From the NCBI RefSeq assembly GCF_027579695.1, contig NC_083587.1, forward strand, positions 59,755,238 to 59,819,237: DNA of 64,000 bases, in the 5' to 3' direction. This stretch comes from Neoarius graeffei. Its lineage: Eukaryota; Chordata; Actinopteri; Siluriformes; Ariidae. Shown here in pieces: positions 33,221 to 43,632 of this stretch. The position numbers and the translations under genes are program-made. The first letter of the stretch is position 1. Each line of letters opens with the position of its first letter. The notes beneath the pieces were generated by a model. The model was not told the origin of the DNA. It searched no databases and worked only from the letters and a program-made list of their open reading frames with translations.

Positions 33221-33286
<66 letters not shown>

Positions 33287-33302
33287 ATATATATGTATAT
33301 AT
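33128..33302. repeat. Compound (AT)n/(GT)n microsatellite
   Basis: Alternating TATATA and TGTGTG tracts, with the longest AT run at about 33230-33271. The matching tract of the paralogous element at 51404-51470 has a different length and composition. Confidence 0.93.
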
Positions 33303-33627
33303 GTCCAACATCTGAAGAATGTCAATAAAAACAAAACAATTGAACTTTTTGTGTGTTTATTCAGACATAAGTTAAATTGTAAGCAAAAAAAAATATTTTT
33401 TTGTAAGCAAAAAATGGACTTTAGAAAAATATTGTCTGAATACATGTCTGAAACAAAAGAAAAACTAATTATTTTGATTTAAGAAGAAGACATAATGAAC
33501 ATAATATATTTATTTAGAAAAATATTATTGTGCAAAATAAGTTGTCTTACAAAACAGTGGTCTGTGCCGGACAGTTTGTAGCCATAGTCTGTTAGAGCAA
33601 GCCTAACAGCTTGAACACGGAACTGCT

Positions 33628-33715
33628 AGTGTTGCCAGATTGGGGGTTTTAAGTGCATTTTAGCGGATTTGAACATGTTTTGGGCTGGAAAACGTCAGCA
33701 GTATCTGGCAACACT
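33628..33715. mobile_element. 92-bp hAT family member, old copy
   Basis: Ends AGTGTTGCCAGATT / ATCTGGCAACACT with a slightly shortened body. Its flanks do not show a clear 8-bp match. The same insertion sits at the paralogous position in 50880-51876, so it predates the spread of that element. Confidence 0.8.
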
Positions 33716-34412
33716 ATAGCTCTTCATGACGACAACTGGAAGTGTACCAACACGATGGGGCGTGTAGCGCCACGTGTGGCTCGGGTGCACAATGCACCTC
33801 GCACAATAGCCCGATTTCACTTGTGCATGTAGGATTGGATTTCTCTGGCACCCCTGCTGGGACCCTTTGCTCGATTACCAACAGCAGCTCGATTTGGACG
33901 TGCATGTAAACGTAGTCAGTGTGTTGTTCCTGCAAAATAAGCACAAGTTAAATGTTCTCAAGTTTACAAAGAACAAACTGATATTAGTGTTAGCACTGAA
34001 ATGTATGTGCAGTCTGCAGTGCAAGTTTTAAGTTTTCGTAAAACAATTTGATTCTGCTTGTTAAGCAGCACTGATGTGTCCATGCTTACAGAAAAGTTGA
34101 GAATACTAGCACAGAAATGGGAATTTTCTGTATGTTGTAGTGAAGCAACTCTTGGTTTTGCCAGCAGTGGAATAGAGACAAATATATGTCTGGCAAGAGT
34201 GTGTAGTTATGTACAGTATGTGAAATGTAATTTTACAGTGGTCAATAAATTCTGATTTTCTTCAGTGACACAGATATTGTGATGTGGTTGAAATTTCTTG
34301 CAATATATCGATTATCGCAGAATTGCTGTACCGTGATATCGTTATCGTGGGCAAAATATCGCCATAGTATCGTATCGTGAGGTATCTGGTGATACCCAGC
34401 CCTAATGAGTAT

Positions 34413-35539
34413 GGAGCAGGACATTTTTACGATTACAGCAGCAGCAGGTGATATTATTGACTGAAACAAGATGATGAGTTTGGGCATAAAGTGTGTAACG
34501 CTCTCGCACTCGATTTGATCTTTATACTTTGAAATGATAATCCAATTTCGTCAAATTGCACTTAATTTAAAAAAAAAAATTTGTGGAAACATTTCAAATT
34601 CAGCCGTCTTGTTTTCTTTCGGAGTCACGGAGCACTGCGACTACCCCCCACCCCAAACATGCTCCGAGGCATTCGGACTGATTAACAGGAATAATACCCA
34701 TAGTGCCAGTGGGGGGGAGGAGGAGGGGTGTAGGGTCGTCAGACCACAGGGTCGTCAGACCGCAGGCCTTCCTGCCATCTGTGTGGACGTTTACCACATG
34801 GCAGTCAGTCAGCGGCGAGTAACCGCTTCCTGCACGACCTCGCACCCTAGAGACATGACCTCAGACTCTCGTCTCCTGCTGGCTCGCTGTCGCCGCAACA
34901 CGCCGGGATGTTCACATGCCACGCACAGCAGTGACCCAGTGTAACCGCGTCGACTCCAGAGACGCATCACAGCTGTTCCGTGACGACCTTCAATCTCCGT
35001 TTACTTTCGAAATGGATTTATTATTCATTTATGCATCAGGATGGAAAACGCTGAATAAGAGCTGTTTGGTTTAATGAGCTGGAGATAACTTTTGATTTGA
35101 TTCGAGTGGAGTTATGGAAAAAAAAAAACCACAGGCGAGTGCGAAAGTTTGTGCTCTCTTTGAACAAAGGGTTTTTTTTAACAATATTTTTGTCTGTGCT
35201 GATTTTAACCTTTTTTTTGATCGTTCCACTTATTTAATTTATATATTTGTCCCTGAAGACATCACAATTTTCAATTTCTTTTCAAAGACATTTTGACATG
35301 CTTTGATTATCCGTGTATTGTATTTAATGTCTACAAAAAATATATAACTTTAATATATTTTTTTTAATATTTACTGAATAATTTAGTTTACACAATTGGT
35401 AAGAGTGAAAGGAGAAAAAATTGTAAATATTTTAAAATAGTCAAAATTTTAAGATTTAACATTTAACTTCCATGCAACTTGTAATTATTTAATAAAACAA
35501 ATACAGGATTTCTCATGATATTGCAGAAATGTTTGACCT
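34413..35539. other. No gene or repeat recognised
   Basis: About 1.1 kb of intronic sequence. The 34610-34960 part is GC-richer. No coding signature; several A/T runs after 35100. Confidence 0.4.
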
Positions 35540-36044
35540 GATAAATGAAGTTTATCTTTGAGTGGTGAATGTGTAGGCAAGAAAATAAACTTCCTATCCT
35601 CACACAACCGTGTAATGTTCTTTATATTATCTGGGAAACATCCACCAAAAAAAAAAACAACCCACAAATTAATCAGAAGAATTTTAATCTTGAGAACGCA
35701 CGTCTAGTCAGCAGGAAAACATCAGGAATTATTAAAAACGTGCTCTATTCCCTTCGAGCGGGTTTCGTTCATTTGGTTTGATATCATGCGATATTGTTAG
35801 CATATCGCTTATCCTACGTGTATTACGTCACTCTACCCAATGGAGAATTCGGGACAATTTGTAAACAAACATGGCCGCCAGGTTTGCTTCGTTAAATAGT
35901 TTTCACATGACGTCACAGAGTCGGGGATTCCCTAGTGTCGGCCATCTTGCGGGTCAAGCTTACCGTACGGGTGACTGAGCACACATTGTAATGCGCGAGT
36001 ACAAAGTCTTCAAAAGAACCCAAGCAGGCTATTTAAAGCTAGCA

Positions 36045-36258
36045 ATGGTGCACACCTGTTGTATTCACGGCTGTCGTAATAGGTCAGATGATGACGTCAA
36101 GCGGAGCTTTTATGGAATTCCCACTGTACGGGAGCACGAAGGCGAGCAAACAAAGAAACTCAGAATACAAAGGAGAAATCTATGGCTTGCGAGAATCAAC
36201 CGCAAGGATTATCAGCCTTCCAAACACAGCAAAGTCTGCTCCGATCATTTTATAAGTG
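36045..36258 (+). pseudogene. THAP zinc-finger exon of a transposase, intact domain
   Basis: From ATG: HTCCIHGCRNRSDDD (first Cys pair), RSFYGIPT, then RRNLWLARINRKDYQPSKH and KVCSDHFISG (final C..H of the C2CH finger). The exon ends AGTG|GTAAGT at a strong donor. Unlike the exon at 6796, the linker between Trp and the last Cys is complete. Downstream exons were not found, so the gene is broken. THAP exons like this could be captured by host genes. Confidence 0.82.
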
Positions 36259-36502
36259 GTAAGTTGTTTAAATAAGCAATCAATTGTGTTTGTTTGTTTT
36301 TGGAAACCAAAACATCATGTAAACAATCTCTGGAGAATGCCTAACTGGAACCGCTGAGTGTACGTTTACATTGTAATGTACACTTAATATCGCTCGTTTG
36401 TCACGTTTCTATTTGAAACTTGTCACTTCACTCACGCAAGGGTCATTTTTGAAAAACATTTTCGGTCTATTCTGTATGATTTGATTTGTGTTTGGGATGC
36501 AA

Positions 36503-36946
36503 ACAGCGCGCCTTTTGGCGGATGCCGCCTGAATCGCGCAGATCCGATTTTTTTTTTTAGGGGGGCGTTGGAGTGTCTGATTTTAATTTCAAAGTAAATT
36601 CTGTATTAAAATTACTAAATAAGCAAATCCGTTACAGTCCATGAAACAGGAAGTATAAGGATGAGAAAAAAAAAGAGTTTAAATCGGAAAGCTGCACACA
36701 TTTGCGCAGCCTGAGCGGTGTGCAGGACTGCGCAAATGTGCGCAGCTTTCCGATTTAAAATGTTTTTTTTCTCATCCTTATACTTCCCGTTTCATGGACT
36801 GTAGCGGATTTGCTTATTTAGTAATTTTAATACAGAATTTACTTTGAAATTATAATCAGACACTCCAACGTCCCCCCTAAAAAAAAAAAATCGGATCTGC
36901 GTGATTCAGCCGTGAAAAAGGCGGCATCCGCCAAAAGGCGCGCTGT
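36503..36946. repeat. 444-bp palindrome (foldback) inside THAP element
   Basis: Arms of about 209-220 bp (36503-36711 and 36727-36946) are nearly perfect inverse copies with a ~15-bp loop. They begin ACAGCGCGCCTTTTGGCGGA and include poly-T/poly-A and a GCGCAAATGTG motif near the centre. A transcript would fold into a long hairpin. Confidence 0.88.
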
Positions 36947-37408
36947 GAATATATAAAGTTGTATATATCAGACAGCCTTTAAAGTTTGATGAAGTCAGTT
37001 TCAGGCTTTGGAGCAGGCTTTGGCAGTTTCAGGCTTTGGCAGCCCTGCATAGTCACTTGAAAATGCATCTTTGTCCACTTCGTAGGGGTCAATTCCCCCA
37101 ATCAAGGCCAGTTTGGCTGCATACCGTTGTCATGAGATGTCGTCTAATGTATCTATATACTTCTGTTTGCTTGATTTTGCCGACATTGATCTTTATTTTA
37201 GAAAACTGACTATATAACTTCATAAATTCGTCCGAGATAACATAGCCGGTAGTGGCGATGGTCCGTTTTGTTTGCCCCGCAAGATGGCGGCTCGGGGGGG
37301 CGTTCCCCGGAATGCCGTGACGTCAGTGAAAACTATCTATACGGAAGGTTTTGAAAGAGAAAGATGTGTTGAGCACCCAAAAGGAACGTGTATGTAGTAG
37401 CAATAATA

Positions 37409-37532
37409 ATATTGGCTGGCTTTTTTCGTGGTCTATCAGAAATATTCCATTCAGCTACTCGTCTTCAACTCGTTCAGTATCATGCGACCTGAATGGAATG
37501 TATCTGATAGACCACTCAACACCAGCCAATAT
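37409..37532. mobile_element. TATTGGCTGG hairpin miniature element
   Basis: 124-bp element with inverted ends ATATTGGCTGGC.. and inner repeats GGTCTATCAGA..ATTCCATTCAG. It is the uninterrupted relative of the element split by Tc1 at 19920-22170. Confidence 0.75.
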
Positions 37533-37539
37533 TTAAACG

Positions 37540-37800
37540 TCACTCAGATCCATGATGCATTTTGAGTTTTTCAACACGAGAAGATAAACTTCGTGTCTTC
37601 AAGCCAACGTGTAATTTTCATTTTTATGTCATGTCGACGCATTCACAAACAAAGTATGCAAATTTATCAAAACAATTCATCGACTTCCTCACGAGTGACA
37701 GAGATTTATGTCACGGTTTTGGTTCTCCATGTCCCAGACGGAGCTCGGATAAATAATACGAGTGGCGTATTTCCCAGTCACATCCGTATAATATAATAAA
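37540..37800. repeat. Repeat unit matching 19620-19919, inverted
   Basis: Same sequence family (GAAGATAAACTTCGTGTCTT, GACAGAGATTTATGTCACGG) and the same neighbour (the TATTGGCTGG hairpin) as at 19620. The pair is a dispersed composite repeat. Confidence 0.65.
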
Positions 37801-38096
37801 TCATGTGTCATCACCACTACTCAGCCCTTTAGTTGTTGTTTATTATGGATATAGAAGGGTGTTTTATACGGAAGCCGAGAGAGGCCCTTCATATAATCCT
37901 TTTTTTTTTTTTTATTCACCTTGTTATCTCAAGAAAACAACACAACTAATTCGAGATCTCGAGAAAACGAAACCGTTATTCCGTGATCTCGAGTAAACAG
38001 CTGAGAAATGGTTCATTCAGGTGCGCCAAGAGACTTGTGATATGCTGACTTTGGGGCTATTTCTCATTCTGTATAGACGCAACTTTGGTCATTAGA

Positions 38097-38282
38097 ATGT
38101 CTGGAATAATCGATCGCCTAATAAGGCAATATTTTGATCAGGGGTTGGCACAGGGAGAGATTGCATTAAGTCTTTTAATAAGGGATCATTTCAAAATTAG
38201 TCGGCGGCACCTCCGCAGAAGACTGGCCCGGCTTCGTCTCTACCGACGGAGATACAGTGATCCAGCTGAGATCATGAAATAA
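38097..38282 (+). CDS. Small helix-turn-helix-like frame, transposase N-terminus?
   Basis: From ATG 38097 (MSGIIDRLIRQYFDQGL) through ALSLLIRDHFKISRRHLRRR to a stop at 38280. The pattern 'IIxxYFxxGxxxxEIAxxLxxxHxxxISxRHLxRxL' resembles the N-terminal DNA-binding region of integrase-like transposon proteins I have seen in fish genomes; this is from memory. It sits between inverted repeats and has no catalytic domain after it. Confidence 0.4.
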   Translation: MSGIIDRLIRQYFDQGLAQGEIALSLLIRDHFKISRRHLRRRLARLRLYRRRYSDPAEIMK

Positions 38283-38537
38283 TTTTGTTTTCTCGAGATC
38301 TCGAATTAAAGGGGTACCAAATATAATATATACAGTTGCTGATGTGACAAAGTAACGTATTCTTAAGTATTCTATCAAATTTATATACTAGAAAACAACG
38401 AAATATCTTGGTAATTGTAAATATAATACTTTATACGCTAAACCGCACAAGAGTCGCCATTTTTAAAAGACCGTGACGTCAGCGCTACCCACTGCACTAG
38501 CGGAACTCTCCGAAATAGAGGAGATAAGCGTGTAATC

Positions 38538-39250
38538 ATGGCGTCGGGCGCATCAAGTGAAAGCGACAGCTCTGTCGAATCATACGAAGAGATCCCGCAA
38601 GACACACTGCAAGCAGGCTATGGCTTAGAAGGGTACCAGTTTGAACCTCGGAGAGGTACTATGTAGTGGAAGTTCATTATGTCGAACTATTAAAGCTGTT
38701 TTAAGTTCGTTTCTTAAGACAAGGATTTTTTAAGATGTTACCTTGTTGACAGTTTCGGCGAGAATCTTCCGCCTTCTTCAAAACAGTCACCAGATGTCGA
38801 GTGGTGACGTGCCTTATCGGCTGATGTTACGCTACGGAGGCGTGAACGTCCCGCCCAATTTGACAGGTAGTTCACGCCTCCTGCTGTCAGGTCGCTCCAC
38901 CAGGACACATCTGGTGACTGTTTTGAAGAAGGCGGAAGATTCTCGCCGAAACTGTCAACAAGGTAACATCTTAAAAAATCCTTGTCTTAAGAAACGAACT
39001 TAAAATAGCTAGGAGAGGTACTCTCGACTCCGGTGATGAAATAAGAGAAGAAAGCTCGGATGACGGCGAGGATGAGACTGATGCTGACCATGGGCGTGGC
39101 GAGCGTGGGGCAGAGCGTCTGCGTGCAGGTGACACGGCGTGGTGCTCGTGCGGAAAATGTAACGTGGAGTTGCTCACGAGTCCAGCAGAATTTATTTGCT
39201 GCAATGAGATAGGCGCCACCCGTGGACTTGCGAAATCGTCAGGTATTTCA
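38538..39250 (+). pseudogene. Transposon protein with P2X7-tail-like cysteine domain, interrupted
   Basis: The first part (38538-38660) starts MASGASSESDSSVESYEEIP and contains GLEGYQFEPRR. After the 351-bp insertion, 39023 onward continues in frame with an acidic stretch (SSDDGEDETDAD), then DTAWCSCGKCNVELL and EFICCNEI. The CxCGxC..ExxCC pattern and the preceding 'YQFEP' motif fit the zinc-binding C-terminal domain of P2X7 receptors, which is also found in many fish transposon proteins. A possible donor (TCAG|GTATTT) follows at about 39242. There is no channel region, so this is not a P2X receptor. Confidence 0.65.
38661..39011. mobile_element. 351-bp foldback, Penelope-arm-like, with 11-bp duplication
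   Basis: Exact duplication GGAGAGGTACT at 38650-38660 and 39012-39022. The two ~95-bp arms (38698-38793, 38908-39004) are inverse copies containing GAAGAAGGCGGAAGATTC and GCCGAAACTGTCAACAAGG. The 11-bp duplication and inverted arms parallel the Penelope-like insertion at 6364-8228, but no coding is present. Confidence 0.75.
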
Positions 39251-39600
39251 CACGTGCAGTTCCCAACCTCAATGAGCCAACACAACTGGGCACATACATA
39301 CGTCATGAGTGTTACGCAGAGAAAATGAACGTGCATTCTGATTGGATAAAATTAATATCATGGCGGGCTGTTCAAACTGCGGAAATAGTTTGCTCGAGCT
39401 ACTTTCAAAACACTATAACTTTCCAACCTTAGAACAAAAAACTTTTGTAAGTCTTGAATAAGGTTCGTTAATGTGTGTTTTATTGTTATATTTACTCGAT
39501 ATATTGCCCTCTGTTCCCCTTTAATTATGTCGTTATCTCGGGATAACAAGGTGAATAAAAAAAGATGATAAGAAGGGCCTCTCACGGCTTCCGTAGTTTT

Positions 39601-40342
39601 AATATCCTTCAGCTAGATTTAATTATGAAAATGAAGCAATAATCCAGAGTACAAGTTTTGGAGTCTTGAGGTGGTGATTTGAAATATTCTTGTCCTGGTT
39701 CTCTCCTTTTCTCAGGTTTTAACTTGAACCTCCTGAGTGATTTTTGGAATGTTGGCAACTGCCTGCCGAAGTCTTTCATTGACGAAGCGTTTCCGTGTGC
39801 TCGTGCTTTTCTGAGAAAGCTTGTAAAACAGTTTTCCTCCCTTGATGTCATGTGGCTTCATGCTCACATGCTGTGCGTGTGTATTATAATTAGTCTCAAT
39901 TAGTCATTCAGCAACATGTTAATGGACTGAAACGCTTTCAACGTCTTTCACACCGAAAGTCATCGCATCTCCATCGTGGCAGTGTGGTAAGAACTCTAAC
40001 GCGCCTTTTTGAAGTCTCGGGGAACATAAGGTTGTGTCCAGAATAAAAATATTTTCTCTTTTTTTCTAACGAGTAATATGGATAAATCCTGAACATTTCA
40101 TTTCAGACGAACTTAATTTGTCGCCTTGAGCTGATTTAGACTAATTAGTAGCTAGCTAGCGTGCTGACTTGTAATTAAAGAAGTAGTTGTCGACATAAAT
40201 GACCACGTCGCTTACATGTACAGTACATGACGACATTTTTTTTCGTCTTGGGTTTTTCAAGCTTTTTTGGATAATTAAAGGTTCCTACAAGGGAAACACT
40301 TTCTCTTGTAGTGTTCTGTAGAGAACTTTGTCCTCCAGAGAG
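39601..40342. other. No gene recognised
   Basis: Intronic sequence without domain signatures. It contains the short palindromic run TAGCTAGCTAGCG near 40150. Confidence 0.4.
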
Positions 40343-40690
40343 ACAATTATAAATAAAACGAAAAAGGTTGTAAATGTAGAAACATGGATTTTGCAGTGGT
40401 TCCTGAGATAGTTAAAGGTTCTAGCTTGTTGTTGAGGTCTGTGTAGAATGTTTTTATGGGGTTCCTTGAGGCGGACAAACTAAAGGAGGACTTACGGAGA
40501 TAAAAATGCACAATTATAAATAATTACGTATCTCCGTAAGTCCTCCCTTAGTTTGTCCGCCTCAAGGAACCCCGTAAAAACATTCTACACAGACCTCAAC
40601 AACAAGCTTAGAACCATTCACTATCTCAGGAACCACTGCAAAATCCATGTTTCTACATTTACAACCTTTTTTCATTTTATTTATAATTGT
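40343..40690. repeat. 348-bp palindrome with ~160-bp arms
   Basis: The left arm (40343-40502, ACAATTATAAATAAAACGAA..) and right arm (40529-40690) are near-perfect inverse copies separated by ~26 bp that include ACAATTATAAATAATTACG. The arms carry GGTTCCTTGAGG-type motifs shared with the repeats that follow. Confidence 0.88.
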
Positions 40691-42230
40691 GCATTTTCAT
40701 CTCCTTAAATGCATTTTGCGTATTTCGCAGTGGAAGAATGGTAATGCCGTTGACCTTTTAATATCTTTAAGAATTCCTCGAAGGGCACAAACCAAAGAAC
40801 CACTTAGGTTCCTTAGAGGTTCTTTGGTTCGTCTGTGTAACCTACAGTTTTAGGATTCCACACAGAAATTTGCCCTCAATAGGGACAACCAAAGAAGTCT
40901 AAAGGATTCATTTCTTGCAAAAAGTGAGCATGTATTCTTGGAAAGAATGGTTCTCCAAGGGTTCCTTGAAGGGTTAAAGGTTCAAGCGTACATTGAGTCT
41001 TGAGATTTTTAGAAAAAAAAGCCCACCCTGTTTAGATCGAAGGTGTTCTTTGGATGGTGTTTGGAACCTTCCACGAAATCCACCGTTATAGGGTATGACA
41101 CAGAACCTTGTCCTCTAGAGGGCCAACCAAAGAACCCTTGAGGGGGGTAAAAGCACGATTGGAAACAATGGTTCTGCATGGGTTCCTTGGATGGTTAAAG
41201 GTCCAAGCGTACATTGAAAATGGAGGAGTCTTGAGATTCTCAAAAAATGCCCACCCTGTTTAGATCAAAGGTGTTCTTTGGATGGTATTTGGAATCTTCC
41301 ACGAAATCCATTGTTATAGGATTCTACATAGAGCCCTGTCCCCCAAAGGGCTAACCAAAGAACACTTGATGGGGTACAAGCACTCTCTTGGAAACAATGG
41401 TTCCTTAAGAGTTCTTTGGATGTTTAGGGGTCAAGCATCCAGTAGGGATTGTACTGGAATCCTTCGTTCAAACCTATGGTTGCAGGGATCCATGTAAAAT
41501 CTTTTCATTTCAAGGGACAACCTAGAAGCCCTGAAGGATATAAAAATTTTAAGCATGTACATTTACTCCTGGAAGCAAGGGTTCTGCAAAGGTTCCTTGG
41601 ATGGATAAAGGTTCTGATCGTGCTGTTTGTCCTGTCAGGGGGTTAGATGACCATCTTCACCAGTGTCATCAAACATCCATTGTTGTTATTGCATGCGTTC
41701 TTAGGTGGTTGATGAGGCCAGTCTTTGCACGGAATGTGCAGGGGTTAGCGGGTACAGGACAGTGAAAGAAAGAAGTGGTACTGCTTTTCCCGGCCGATTT
41801 TTGAGCAAGGGTCTGCCAGGGTTCTGGTAGTACGTAGGATAGGAAAGAAATGACTATTGAGCACTCTGATTAAAAAAAAAATACTATCTGGTTTTTATTG
41901 TGGCCAGGTTCTTGCCCGAACTGATAAATTGCGTCATCGTTTTTTCTTTGGCTAATCGGACACAAGATATGCCGCTGGAGCAGTTGGGGGTTACGTGCCT
42001 TGCTCAAAGGCACTTGAGCCAATCCTGCTGGTTCAGGGACTCCATTTGGCCATGGCTTCCCCTCTATCTGGTAGGGATGCTACAGATAAACCTGTCCTCC
42101 AGATGGACAAGCAAAGAACCCTGAAGGGTTTACATTTCTCCAAAGCTTGCTGGAGAAATTTGGGTTCTACATAGAACATTTTCATGGTTGCTACAAATTG
42201 AAACGGGCTCCTTGATGTAACGTTTCTTTT
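40691..42230. repeat. Diverged repeats rich in GGTTCCTTGGATGG motifs
   Basis: Blocks of roughly 190-230 bp recur (41025-41210, 41255-41440, with weaker copies to 41620 and 42060-42230). They share TTTAGATC.AAGGTGTTCTTTGG, TTCCACGAAATCC.TTG and CAACCAAAGAACCCTTGA. No coding. I take this to be an old, locally duplicated fish repeat. Confidence 0.65.
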
Positions 42231-43151
42231 TCTCGGGACTGTAGATTTTGTTGCAAATCACTTATTTGCGAAATAATTTAAATTTTTTTAACAAAGGTTA
42301 CGATCCTGACTTTGACTTTTGTACCGAAGGCACCAACCAGAGGCAAATCTGCCTCTTGCTGATGCTCATTAATACAGCGCGTCCTGTCAGCATTCAAGAA
42401 TGGCGTGAATAATTTTCGTCTTGACAGGATTTCACGTAATTGCTCCCTGATAATAAAAAATGCATGGCACATTTTGAGGGCAGGCTGCAGCTCATTCTCT
42501 TCTCATTTCCTAACTAGCCATAGGCTTTTTTTTTTTTCTTTTCCCCCTCCCCACCTCTATCTACACGGACGCACGGTGAAGACGTCGTAAACGAACTTTA
42601 ATGTGAACCCGCGACACTGACGGCAACATCGGTGAATAATTGATGGCCATATTTGAGTCGTTTTTTTCCGTCCCCTCATTTACTTGAAAGTTTCATGTCT
42701 TATTCATAGATGCCTCAGATCTTCATCATTTCTTGCGGCGCATCTCCAAAAGCAGGACTATTTTGGAAAATTCAGGAAGTGACTGACTATTGAAAATGAA
42801 ACGATGATGGGAAAATTCAAACGCGGTCAGGACTCTGACGGTGTCTGGAGCAGTGTCTTAGATCCCAGAATTTGTAACTTGATGGTGTTTAATAGGAGGC
42901 CATCAGGCTATTTACAAAAGTGATAAGTCTGTTCATCAAACGTGTCTTTTTAGGAGTTCTTGAGCCTTTCAGATGGGATCATGTGTAGATATAGTTAATA
43001 TTATTGGCATGGTTTCACAATGGTTGCCACGCTCAAGGTTCCATGCGTACACCACACGTTTTAATGCAAGCTGCAGTAGGTCTTGATCATTAATAGCTCA
43101 TGTAACCGTAACATACGAAGGCTTTTAACCTGTACTCGACCAAACCCGCTT
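42231..43151. other. No gene or repeat recognised
   Basis: About 900 bases of unique-looking intronic sequence; nothing supports coding. Confidence 0.4.
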
Positions 43152-43520
43152 TAAAGGAACAGTCCACCGTACTTCCATAATGAAATATGCTCTTATCTGA
43201 ATTGAGACGAGCTGCTCCGTACCTCTCCGAGCTTTGCGCGACCTCCCAGTCAGTCAGACGCGCTGTCACTCCTGTTAGCAATGTAGCTAGGCTCAGCATG
43301 GCCAATGGTATTTTTTGGGGCTGTAGTTAGATGCGACCAAACTCTTCCGCGTTTTTCCTGTTTACATAGGTTTATATGACCAGTGATATGAAACAAGTTC
43401 AGTTACACAAATTGAAACGTGGCGATTTTCTATGCTATGGAAAGTCCGCACTATAATGACAGGCGTACTAACACCTTCTGCGCACTTCGGCAGCGCATTG
43501 ATATCTGAGCTCCGTATCGT
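43152..43520. repeat. Interspersed repeat starting AAAGGAACAGTCCACCGTAC
   Basis: This start is one I associate with a common fish DNA-transposon-derived repeat. The far end was not identified with confidence. It abuts a deleted copy of the CCCCTTTTCCACC family. Confidence 0.45.
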
Positions 43521-43632
43521 GAGCTATGGAAAAGCAAACTGGTTCTCAGCTGGCTCGCAAGTTGAACGAGTTGTGAACCAGCGCCAGCACTGGCCCCGAA
43601 CCAGCCCTGGAACTGATTTGGTGGAAAAGGGG
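43521..43632. mobile_element. Deleted copy of CCCCTTTTCCACCAAA miniature element
   Basis: It keeps about 110 bp at one end (TATGGAAAAGCAAACTGGTT .. GGTGGAAAAGGGG), matching the ends of 57721-58243. The middle and the other end are missing. Confidence 0.75.

Larger units (their letters stand above)
32704..33917 (+). mobile_element. Harbinger-like element (CACTACGTTTACATGCAC), copy 1
   Basis: Inverted ends CACTACGTTTACATGCAC / GTGCATGTAAACGTAGTC with AGT on both sides (32701-32703, 33918-33920). It contains two (AT)n/(GT)n tracts (33128-33300) and a 92-bp hAT relative (33628-33715). Homologous over most of its length to the inverted copy at 50880-51876. No transposase was recognised. Confidence 0.78.
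31970..34404 (+). mobile_element. hAT transposon remnant with BED-like N-terminus
   Basis: It starts TAGGGGTGTGCAAAAATATC and ends GATACCCAGCCCTA, flanked by identical 8-bp ATGAGTAT (31962-31969, 34405-34412). Both subterminal regions are packed with ATATCGATA / ATCGTATCG motifs. A frame from ATG 32609 (MAVNINLETPPNFKADVWRHFGFQ) looks like the start of a BED zinc finger, then is cut by a Harbinger-like insertion. It contains a V-SINE and an (AT)n tract. Confidence 0.85.
35898..37334 (+). mobile_element. THAP-encoding DNA transposon, copy 2
   Basis: Inverted ends AGTTTTCACATGACGTCAC / GTGACGTCAGTGAAAACT, with AT on each side. Next to the ends, inverted blocks (GCCATCTTGCGGG / CCCGCAAGATGGC) recall the element at 6680-7631, which shares TTTTCAC.TGACGTCAC. 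It contains one THAP exon and a large foldback (36503-36946). Superfamily uncertain (P, Kolobok or ISL2EU). Confidence 0.75.
37860..39600 (+). mobile_element. Composite inverted-terminal transposon with P2X7-like and HTH frames
   Basis: Outer ends ACGGAAGCCGAGAGAGGCCC and, inverted, ACGGAAGCCGTGAGAGGCCC, followed on both sides by CACCTTGTTATC, form long inverted repeats. A second pair (AATTCGAGATCTCGAGAAAA) lies at 37949-37975 and 38285-38309. Two coding remnants are inside: a helix-turn-helix-like frame (38097-38279) and a P2X7-tail-like frame (38538-39250). The superfamily is not certain. Confidence 0.6.

Noticed and set aside
33092-33328. Frames of repeated Tyr-Ile-Tyr-Ile (also at 24797-25162 and 51219-51543)
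   Set aside because: They are translations of (AT)n and (GT)n microsatellites.
38538-39250. A P2X7 receptor gene
   Set aside because: No transmembrane or ATP-binding channel region. The cysteine domain lies between transposon terminal repeats, so it is a transposon protein remnant.
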